DNA of 14,746 nt from contig JAJCXU010000434.1 in assembly GCA_029263275.1 (NCBI GenBank), forward strand, positions 1-14,746. Direction: 5' to 3'. Every line of letters begins with the position of its first letter. Positions within the stretch are counted from its first letter, which is position 1. This document shows positions 1-5,278 of the stretch, piece after piece. The notes below the pieces were generated by a model. The model had not been told where the DNA came from and searched no databases. It was given only the letters and a program-made list of their open reading frames with translations. The stretch comes from Ilumatobacter sp. GTDB lineage: Bacteria; Actinomycetota; Acidimicrobiia; Acidimicrobiales; Ilumatobacteraceae. A program made the translations under genes and the position numbers.

Positions 1-657
1 CATGATCAGATCCGGGCGTTCGACTGCCGTCGCGACGCCGGAAATGATGCCGACCGGCACCGTCGCCATGTACGTCGCGAAGATGTGCTGGTTGAACAGC
101 GCCTGATGCGCCGGGAACGCAGTGAGGAAGTACTCATACACCTCGGTGTCCGACATCGACGAGAAATCCGGCCGGGCATCGTGGACGCGTTTGGTCTCGA
201 GGCGATCGGCCGTGAGCGCATCGAGTTGGTCGATCGACGTGAGCGACAGCGCCCATCCGAACGTCTCGCCGATGCTCCCCGTGGCGGCGTCGTCTTGGTC
301 GCCGTCCATCTCCTCGTAGGGCGGCACGCCAGGTTGTGCGCCGACGAACTGCTCGTCCATGTCCTTCCAGGTGAGCCCGGGTGCACGCTCGCCGAAGATG
401 CGGATGATCGACGCGTTGAGGTAGCAGTAGCCACCGACGATGCCGAGCTGAGCGAATTCCTCTGGCGGGAACTCGTCGAGTCGGAACGCACCGATTCGCT
501 CCCAGGCCTCGCGCCACCCGAGCTCGGAGAGGAACATGAACCCCGAGCCGGTCAGCGGCGTGACCGGGTCCGGGAAGACCTCGCCGACGTTGGCCCGCGT
601 GTAGATCGGGAACCGTTCGGACAGTTCAGAGTCGGACACGTAGTAGCGCTTGGCCAT
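1..657 (-). CDS. PEP-utilising-enzyme-like protein, N-terminal part (cut by window edge)
   Basis: Open reading frame of 219 codons running off the left edge, so the C-terminus is missing. The ATG at 657 is preceded by a good ribosome binding site (GGGGGA, 4 bases upstream). The protein opens MAKRYYVSDSELSERF and continues with FPIYTRANVGEVFPDPVTPL at about residues 16-35. I recognise that block from actinobacterial PEP-utilising / pyruvate-phosphate-dikinase-related proteins, where it opens the central substrate-binding domain seen in rifampin-phosphotransferase-like enzymes. No ATP-grasp domain precedes it, because the frame starts almost at this block. A His-bearing swivelling domain would be expected beyond the edge and cannot be seen. 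If the family call is right, the protein takes part in phosphoryl transfer, with nucleotide binding supplied elsewhere. The substrate is unknown. The neighbouring 90-aa gene and acyl-CoA ligase run in the same direction. The reading frame is near certain; the family is moderately sure. Confidence 0.72.
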   Translation of the reverse strand, partial: MAKRYYVSDSELSERFPIYTRANVGEVFPDPVTPLTGSGFMFLSELGWREAWERIGAFRLDEFPPEEFAQLGIVGGYCYLNASIIRIFGERAPGLTWKDMDEQFVGAQPGVPPYEEMDGDQDDAATGSIGETFGWALSLTSIDQLDALTADRLETKRVHDARPDFSSMSDTEVYEYFLTAFPAHQALFNQHIFATYMATVPVGIISGVATAVERPDLIM

Positions 658-752
658 GAGATCCCCCAGATCGATCGGCAAACAGATGTGGCGACCGTCA
701 CCGTAGGACAGCATCGATCAGCCGCCGGAGTCGGAGACCCGAGGGGCGTCGC

Positions 753-1025
753 TCAGGCAGGAAGACGCACGTCGTCGACGCGCGATTCGGGAGCGGGCGG
801 CCCCCATGCGGCGACCGGAGTCTGCACTTCGTGACCCAACGCCTCGACGAGAAGTGTCGCGAGATCGGCAAGTTCGTCAACCCGTACAGGCATCGCGGCA
901 GTGCATTTCGATCCGGTCCATTGCGAGAAGACGACGACGGCCTTGTCGGCGTGCCACGTGGCTCGGAGGTATTCGTCTGCGCCGAGCGCCTGTGGAGCGA
1001 AGACTCGACGGCGGCTCGAAGACAT
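753..1025 (-). CDS. 90-aa protein of unknown function
   Basis: I do not recognise a named family. The protein looks real rather than a shadow. It has a compact mixed composition with a beta-rich centre (DKAVVVFSQWTGSKCTAAMP, about residues 27-46), then an amphipathic helix (VDELADLATLLVEAL) and a short Pro/Ala-rich tail. No signal peptide or membrane segment is visible, so it is probably cytosolic. The ATG at 1025 is the only ATG start available, with GGGA close upstream as a weak ribosome site. A TTGACG -35 box with an 18-base spacer to AACCGT places transcription start at or next to the ATG. It lies 95 bases ahead of the PEP-utilising-like gene and 67 bases after the acyl-CoA ligase, all on the minus strand. 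A hairpin precedes it, so it may form its own transcription unit. Function unknown. Confidence 0.68.
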   Translation of the reverse strand: MSSSRRRVFAPQALGADEYLRATWHADKAVVVFSQWTGSKCTAAMPVRVDELADLATLLVEALGHEVQTPVAAWGPPAPESRVDDVRLPA

Positions 1026-1031
1026 GTCCCT

Positions 1032-1061
1032 ACGGTTGCACGACCGTCACACCCCCGTCAA
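1032..1061 (-). promoter_or_regulatory. Candidate promoter of the 90-aa gene
   Basis: On the minus strand TTGACG (1061-1056) is followed after 18 bases by AACCGT (1037-1032), then 6 bases and the ATG at 1025. The -35 box matches the vegetative consensus well. The -10 box is weak and keeps only the A at position 2 and the T at position 6. The first base of the -35 box is also the end of the 31-base palindrome, so termination of the upstream gene and initiation of this one would be adjacent. Confidence 0.4.
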
Positions 1062-1091
1062 TCACACTTGGGGTCTGACCCCAAGTGTGAT
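1061..1091. repeat. Perfect 31-base palindrome (15-bp arms, 1-base centre)
   Basis: The left arm ATCACACTTGGGGTC (1061-1075) and right arm GACCCCAAGTGTGAT (1077-1091) are exact reverse complements around a single T at 1076. It begins one base beyond the stop codon of the acyl-CoA ligase and ends at the -35 box of the next gene. As RNA it would be a very stable hairpin and could terminate or protect the ligase transcript, but no T-tract follows it on the minus strand, so it is not a classical intrinsic terminator. The core GGGGTC-N-GACCCC resembles short dispersed REP-like palindromes known from other genomes. Only one copy is present in this window. Confidence 0.85.
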
Positions 1092-1092
1092 G

Positions 1093-2655
1093 TCAGACGA
1101 TCTTGTTGTCGCCCTCGCCCCAGTAACGATCGCGGAGTACTCGCTTGTAGAGCTTGCCGGTCGGAAGGCGCGGCAGTTCGGGATCGAAGTCGATCGTGCG
1201 CGGCACCTTCTGGCGGGAGAGGTGCTTGCCGCAGAAGTCGGTGAGTTCACGAACCAACTCGTCGTCGCCCTCCACACCCGGCATCGTCTGCACGACTGCC
1301 TTGACCTCTTCACCCAAGTCGACGTTCGGAACACCGAACACCGCGGCGTCGGCGACCTTGGGATGGGTGATCAACAGGTTCTCGGTCTCCTGCGGATAGA
1401 TGTTCACGCCACCGGAGATGATCATGAAGGTCTTGCGATCGGTGAGGTAGAGGAAACCGTCCTCGTCGACGTAGCCGACGTCGTTGACCGTCGTCATCGA
1501 ACCGTCAGGTGAGGTCGACTCGATGGTCTTCGCGTCGTCGTTGTGGTACTCGAACTCGGTGCCCGACTTGAACCACAACGTGCCTGGCTGACCGAGCGGC
1601 AGTTCGTTCATGTCATCGTCGGCGACGAACACTTCGCCCAACACGATCTTGCCGACCGTGCCCTTGTGCGCCAGCCACTCCTCGCTGTTGCACGCAGCGA
1701 AGCCGAGCCCCTCGGTCGCGCCGTAGTACTCGTGGATGATCGGGCCCCACCAGTCGATCATCTGCTCCTTGACCTGCACGGGGCAAGGCGCTGCCGCGTG
1801 AATGGCGATCTCCAAGGACGACAGATCGAACCGCTCGCGTTCCTCGACAGGCAGCTTCAACATGCGGCTGAACATCGTTGGCACCAGCTGGGTGTGCGTG
1901 ACGCTGTACTGCTCGATCAAGCGGAGGTACTCGAGTGGATCGAATCGCTCCATGATGATTGCGGTGCCACCATGGCGGATCGTCAGATTGACAGCGGCCT
2001 GCGGTGCCGAGTGATACAGCGGAGCGGGCGAGAGGTAGATCATGTCCTCGCGGTATTGCCAAAGGTTCGAGAGGAATCCGAACACCGGCAAGTTCTCGTT
2101 GGGTGACTGCTCCGGAAGGGGTCGAATGATGCCCTTCGGCCGGCCAGTGGTGCCCGACGAGTACAACATCGCGGTACCGAGCAACTCGTTCTCGATCGGC
2201 GTCGAAGGTTGATCGGCGACTGCTTCGGTGTAGCTGCGAAAGCGATCGTCGTCGACACCCGACAGGTCAGCATCGCCTACGACCAGGACGAGTGAGACGT
2301 GCTCGAACGTCGGCAACGCTTCAAGGACGACATCAAGCCTCGCGGCCGATGTGATCAGCACTTGCGACTCGCTGTTGTTGACGATGTACGCCATTTCTTC
2401 AGCGGTGAGGTACGAGTTGATGCACGTGTAGTACAGCCCCGACCGCTCCCCCGCTCCGCTGGCCTCGATGTGGCGGTCGTTGTTCTCCATGAACACCGAG
2501 TAGTGATCGCCCGGCCCCAACCCGTGTGAGTGGAGCAGATGCGCCAATCGATTGCATCGCTCGTCGAGTTCACGATGACTGACCGTCTGGCCGGTCGACG
2601 CCATGATGAACGCCGGACGGGCCGGGTGTTGGGTGACGTACTTGCCTGCGTACAT
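1093..2655 (-). CDS. Acyl-CoA synthetase / fatty-acid-CoA ligase (FadD-type, AMP-forming)
   Basis: A 520-aa adenylate-forming enzyme that activates a carboxylic acid, probably a fatty acid, to its CoA thioester via an acyl-AMP intermediate in the cytosol. Visible motifs are the P-loop-like YSSGTTGRPKG (about residues 165-175), YYGATEG (310-316), the ND..Y.DEDGFLYLTDRK core with hinge (391-408), ISGGVNIYPQETE (413-425) and the catalytic lysine in LPTGKLYKRVL (K501). Length and order fit complete class I ligases, and the opening resembles FadD4-like actinobacterial members. I chose the ATG at 2655 (MYAGKYVTQHPARPAFIMAS) because homologous sequence begins there. The frame stays open upstream to 2910, but that part would overlap gpsA and reads as nonsense. 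A GGGGGC stretch lies a few bases upstream. It is transcribed divergently from gpsA across 97 bases that hold a 16-bp palindrome. Substrate chain length cannot be read from the sequence. Confidence 0.95.
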   Translation of the reverse strand: MYAGKYVTQHPARPAFIMASTGQTVSHRELDERCNRLAHLLHSHGLGPGDHYSVFMENNDRHIEASGAGERSGLYYTCINSYLTAEEMAYIVNNSESQVLITSAARLDVVLEALPTFEHVSLVLVVGDADLSGVDDDRFRSYTEAVADQPSTPIENELLGTAMLYSSGTTGRPKGIIRPLPEQSPNENLPVFGFLSNLWQYREDMIYLSPAPLYHSAPQAAVNLTIRHGGTAIIMERFDPLEYLRLIEQYSVTHTQLVPTMFSRMLKLPVEERERFDLSSLEIAIHAAAPCPVQVKEQMIDWWGPIIHEYYGATEGLGFAACNSEEWLAHKGTVGKIVLGEVFVADDDMNELPLGQPGTLWFKSGTEFEYHNDDAKTIESTSPDGSMTTVNDVGYVDEDGFLYLTDRKTFMIISGGVNIYPQETENLLITHPKVADAAVFGVPNVDLGEEVKAVVQTMPGVEGDDELVRELTDFCGKHLSRQKVPRTIDFDPELPRLPTGKLYKRVLRDRYWGEGDNKIV

Positions 2656-2696
2656 GGTGTGCCCCCGAGAACTCGCAGTGATGATCCGTTGCCGAT

Positions 2697-2712
2697 CGAC
2701 CGTATACGGTCG
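2697..2712. promoter_or_regulatory. 16-bp perfect palindrome, candidate operator
   Basis: CGACCGTATACGGTCG is fully self-complementary and sits in the 97-base gap between the divergent acyl-CoA ligase and gpsA genes. Its halves each contain TACGGT, a -10-like hexamer, one on each strand. Size and symmetry suit a dimeric repressor of the TetR type, and regulators of that family often control acyl-CoA ligases. No regulator gene lies next to it in this window, so the binding protein is unknown. Confidence 0.6.
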
Positions 2713-2726
2713 GGCGTTCCGGACAA
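2699..2726 (-). promoter_or_regulatory. Candidate promoter of the acyl-CoA ligase
   Basis: On the minus strand TTGTCC (2726-2721) is followed after 16 bases by TACGGT (2704-2699), a fair actinobacterial vegetative promoter. It would give a leader of roughly 37 bases before the ATG at 2655. The -10 box lies inside the 16-bp palindrome, so a protein bound there would block it. I could not find a matching -35 box for the plus-strand TACGGT facing gpsA. Confidence 0.4.
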
Positions 2727-2752
2727 GACGCGAAGGCGATGAGGGGATCACC

Positions 2753-3778
2753 ATGCAAGGTGCACAGATGCCAAACCAGCGGATGAAGGTCACGGTGCTC
2801 GGCGCGGGCTCTTGGGGGACGACGGTTGCGGCGCTCGCGTCCCGGAAGAATGATGCGACCTTGTGGGGCCGCGACGAAGCGCTGATGCGTGAGATCAACG
2901 ACGACCACAAGAACTCGAAATACCTCGCCGACTACGACTTGCCAAAGCGGTTGCGCGGGACGTCCGATCTCGAGGCTGCCGTCCGGAACGCTCAAGTGCT
3001 CGTCGTCGGTGTGCCATCGCACGCATTCCGAGCGACGCTCGAAGCGGCGAAACCGTTCGTACATCCGTGGATCCCCATCGTCACGCTCACCAAGGGCCTC
3101 GAAGCCGACTCGATGCTCCGGATGACCGAGGTGATCAAGGACGTGCTGCCCGGGAGGCCTGTCGCCGCGCTGACCGGCCCGAACCTGGCGAAGGAGATCA
3201 TGGCGGGCCAGGCCGCGGCCAGCGTGATCGCTACCCCGGACCTCGAAGTCGCTGAGGCATTGCAGCGCGTTTTCCAGAGCGGCCTGTTCCGCGTCTACAT
3301 CAACCACGACGTCATCGGTTGCGAGATGGGTGGCGCACTGAAGAACGTCATCGCCATCGCCGCAGGTATGGCCGAAGGCCTCAGCGTTGGCGACAACACC
3401 CGCTCCGCCGTCATCGCTCGCGGGCTGGCCGAGCTGACGCGCTTGGGCGAGGCGATGGGCGGCGAGGCAGCAACGTTCGCAGGACTCGCCGGACTAGGCG
3501 ACCTCGTTGCCACATGCGTCTCGAAGCAGAGCCGCAACCGTTACGTCGGCGAGCAACTTGGCAAAGGACGCCCGCTGCAGGACATCCTCGACGAGATGAA
3601 CATGGTCGCTGAGGGTGTCAAGACGGTCGCCAGCGTCATGCAGCTCGGCGAGCAGTACGGCGTCGACCTGCCGATCGCGAACGAGGTGCACAAGGTCATC
3701 ACCGGCGAGATCATCGGCGACCGCGCCTACCGCGGCCTGTTCGCGATGCAAGCCGGTCACGAAGCCGAACCCGGCTGA
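2753..3778 (+). CDS. gpsA: Glycerol-3-phosphate dehydrogenase [NAD(P)+]
   Basis: A 341-aa cytosolic enzyme reducing dihydroxyacetone phosphate to sn-glycerol-3-phosphate, the backbone of phospholipids. The N-terminal Rossmann fold shows GAGSWG (residues 17-22). Further family blocks follow in order: LTKGLE, LTGPNLAKEI, the catalytic-lysine region EMGGALKNVIAIAAGM, NTRSAVIARG and GLAGLGDLVATC ahead of SRNRYVG. Length is normal and the gene is intact. The ATG at 2753 is chosen because GAGGGG lies 7 bases upstream. The ATGs at 2768 (AAGGTG upstream) and 2783 are possible alternatives that would remove only an unconserved lead. The frame upstream to 2603 overlaps the divergent ligase and is not used. 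The gene shares its control region with the acyl-CoA ligase and converges on the nucleotidase gene, 67 bases away. Confidence 0.97.
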   Translation: MQGAQMPNQRMKVTVLGAGSWGTTVAALASRKNDATLWGRDEALMREINDDHKNSKYLADYDLPKRLRGTSDLEAAVRNAQVLVVGVPSHAFRATLEAAKPFVHPWIPIVTLTKGLEADSMLRMTEVIKDVLPGRPVAALTGPNLAKEIMAGQAAASVIATPDLEVAEALQRVFQSGLFRVYINHDVIGCEMGGALKNVIAIAAGMAEGLSVGDNTRSAVIARGLAELTRLGEAMGGEAATFAGLAGLGDLVATCVSKQSRNRYVGEQLGKGRPLQDILDEMNMVAEGVKTVASVMQLGEQYGVDLPIANEVHKVITGEIIGDRAYRGLFAMQAGHEAEPG

Positions 3779-3784
3779 CCCCCT

Positions 3785-3813
3785 CTCACGTCCGGACTGG
3801 GTGCAGACGTGAG
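3785..3813 (+). terminator. Hairpin after gpsA
   Basis: CTCACGTC (3785-3792) and GACGTGAG (3806-3813) form a perfect 8-bp stem with a 13-base loop, starting 7 bases after the gpsA stop. No T-run follows, so termination is inferred from position between convergent genes. The symmetric stem could also act on the minus-strand transcript. Confidence 0.45.
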
Positions 3814-3814
3814 C

Positions 3815-3847
3815 GAGTCACGGCGGGGCCGGGTACAGCTGTGACTC
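3815..3847 (-). terminator. Second hairpin, at the 3' end of the nucleotidase gene
   Basis: GAGTCAC (3815-3821) and GTGACTC (3841-3847) pair over 7 bp around a 19-base G-rich loop. The right arm overlaps the stop codon of the minus-strand nucleotidase gene. With the preceding hairpin it fills almost the whole convergent gap, which fits a bidirectional transcription stop, although neither hairpin has a T-tract. Confidence 0.35.
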
Positions 3848-4829
3848 AGACGCCGAGAACGGAGCGGACCGCGCCGATGACGTCGTCGTGGATGGCCCCC
3901 GACGTAGCAACCACGCCGCTGTTCTCGGAGAGGAGGGCACCGTGGGAGAAGTCAAGCGGTGCGCCGGTCACGTCGGTGACGCGGCCACCTGCCTGTTCGA
4001 CCACGAACTTGCCGGCAGCGTGATCCCAAATCTTCTCGCGGTAGTCGGCGTGTGTCGGGAGGCGGAGGTAGATCGACGCGTCACCACGTGAGACTGCGCC
4101 GTACTTGCACTGGCTGTCGATGCGAAACGGTTCAGAAGTGATGCCGAGCAAGTCGGCGATCTGTTGCGACTGCGAGTGATCGGAGTGACCGGACTCGACC
4201 GACTCGCAGAAGCGGGCGTCGGCGAGCGAGGGCGGAGCCGCAACGTGCACGTCAATCGGCGTGGTTGAGCCGCCGTAGAACGCCTGGCACTGCCCGTCGA
4301 CGGCGGCGAAGATCGCACCGGTCGTTCCGTTCGGGTTCGGGAGGTTCGGGCAACCCAGCACGCCGAGAACGACCTCACCGTCCTCGATCAACCCGAGCGC
4401 AACGGCGTACTGGTCGCCACGCAGGAATCCCTTGGTCCCGTCGATCGGGTCGAGGGTCCAATAGCGGCCGCCGGAGGCGTCACGATCAGCCGAAGTGCCG
4501 ATCGAGATCCAGTCCACGACGTTCTCGGCGGTGGCCTCGGCGCGCCGGCCGCGAACGAGATCGGTCACACCCTCGAGCAACGCACTTCGCGAGGCGGCGC
4601 GCAGATCATCGGCGTCTTCCTCACCGATCATGGCGATCTCGCCCAGCGCGTCGACGAGCTCGGCACACACCACTGCCTGTGCAGCAAAGTCAGCCACGGT
4701 GACCGGGCTGTCGTCGCTCTTGGTCAACGTGTCGCCAGATGCCAACCGACCCTGCGCGGCTGCACACAACGCGCTCGCGCTGCGTACCGCAGCAATGGCC
4801 GCGTCGAGCTCAGCCTCGAGCCGGTTCAT
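3846..4829 (-). CDS. 3'(2'),5'-bisphosphate nucleotidase (HAL2/CysQ-like, inositol monophosphatase superfamily)
   Basis: A 327-aa magnesium-dependent, lithium-sensitive-type phosphatase. It probably removes the 3'-phosphate from 3'-phosphoadenosine 5'-phosphate (PAP) left by sulfotransfer and sulfate assimilation. Metal-site motifs are clear: KSDDSPVTVAD (37-47), GEED (69-72), LDPIDGTKGF (126-135) and WDHAAG (268-273). The stretch FLRGDQYAVAL with VLGVLGCPNL, ESVE..HS and DSQCKYG..SRGDASIYLR resembles the plant/yeast HAL2 branch more than short bacterial CysQ. The ATG at 4829 overlaps the stop of the upstream gene by 4 bases (ATGA), showing translational coupling. The frame is open to 4916, but that lead overlaps the upstream gene and is not used. 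It is the last gene of a minus-strand block. A general inositol monophosphatase is a less likely alternative because DPIDGTKGFLRGDQ is diagnostic. Confidence 0.92.
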   Translation of the reverse strand: MNRLEAELDAAIAAVRSASALCAAAQGRLASGDTLTKSDDSPVTVADFAAQAVVCAELVDALGEIAMIGEEDADDLRAASRSALLEGVTDLVRGRRAEATAENVVDWISIGTSADRDASGGRYWTLDPIDGTKGFLRGDQYAVALGLIEDGEVVLGVLGCPNLPNPNGTTGAIFAAVDGQCQAFYGGSTTPIDVHVAAPPSLADARFCESVESGHSDHSQSQQIADLLGITSEPFRIDSQCKYGAVSRGDASIYLRLPTHADYREKIWDHAAGKFVVEQAGGRVTDVTGAPLDFSHGALLSENSGVVATSGAIHDDVIGAVRSVLGV

Positions 4830-5266
4830 CCGTACTCCGCTTCGAGCTTGGCGATCTGTTGATGGAGTTGCGTGTCGGCGAGGAGTTCGCCGACGACGCG
4901 CTCGCCGAACTTGCACATTTGAACTGTCTCGCGGGCCGCGGACGCGATGCCAACCGCGTCCGTAGCACTGCTGATCCAGTGCCAGGCGAGGATGCGACCT
5001 TCAAACAACGACAACGTCGACAGGCCAGCCAGGTCGGCCTCGGCCTCCGCCAACGCCGCAGCGACGGCCTGCGAGTTCAGTGCGTCGGCATGCCCGTCAG
5101 GCAGCGGTGCCGGGGTGGTGAACCGAATCGATTCACCGTCCGCATCGACCGTGACGGCCCGATCGAGAACGTCGGCGTACAACCGGCCGTTCCGATGGGC
5201 AAATGTCACCGGCCCAATAGTCCCGCCCGCTGCGAGGCGCTGCAGTGCGTCGTGTGCTGTGGTCAT
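4826..5266 (-). CDS. 146-aa protein of unknown function, coupled to the nucleotidase
   Basis: I recognise no family. The first 50 residues look beta-rich (TFAHRNGRLYADVLDRAVTV, then DGESIRFTTPAPLP). Residues 60-146 look alpha-helical, rich in Ala, Glu and Leu, ending in an amphipathic helix (LLADTQLHQQIAKLEAEYG). There is no signal peptide or membrane segment, so it is probably cytosolic. The ATG at 5266 has a strong ribosome site (GAAGGA, 5 bases upstream). It starts 12 bases after the stop of the 664-aa membrane protein gene, and its own stop overlaps the nucleotidase ATG by 4 bases. The three genes are therefore probably made from one message, and this protein may work with one of its neighbours. 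No function is claimed. Confidence 0.8.
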   Translation of the reverse strand: MTTAHDALQRLAAGGTIGPVTFAHRNGRLYADVLDRAVTVDADGESIRFTTPAPLPDGHADALNSQAVAAALAEAEADLAGLSTLSLFEGRILAWHWISSATDAVGIASAARETVQMCKFGERVVGELLADTQLHQQIAKLEAEYG

Positions 5267-5278
5267 GAGAGTCCTTCC

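Noticed and set aside
85..834. 249-codon plus-strand open frame
   Set aside because: It lies opposite two minus-strand genes with good protein sequence, and its translation is Arg/Val/Asp-biased shadow sequence with no recognisable motif.
2656..2910. Upstream extension of the acyl-CoA ligase frame
   Set aside because: It overlaps gpsA on the other strand and lacks ligase-like sequence; family similarity begins at the ATG at 2655.
2570..3307. 245-codon minus-strand open frame opposite gpsA
   Set aside because: The composition is typical of the antisense frame of a GC-rich gene; gpsA on the plus strand is unmistakable.
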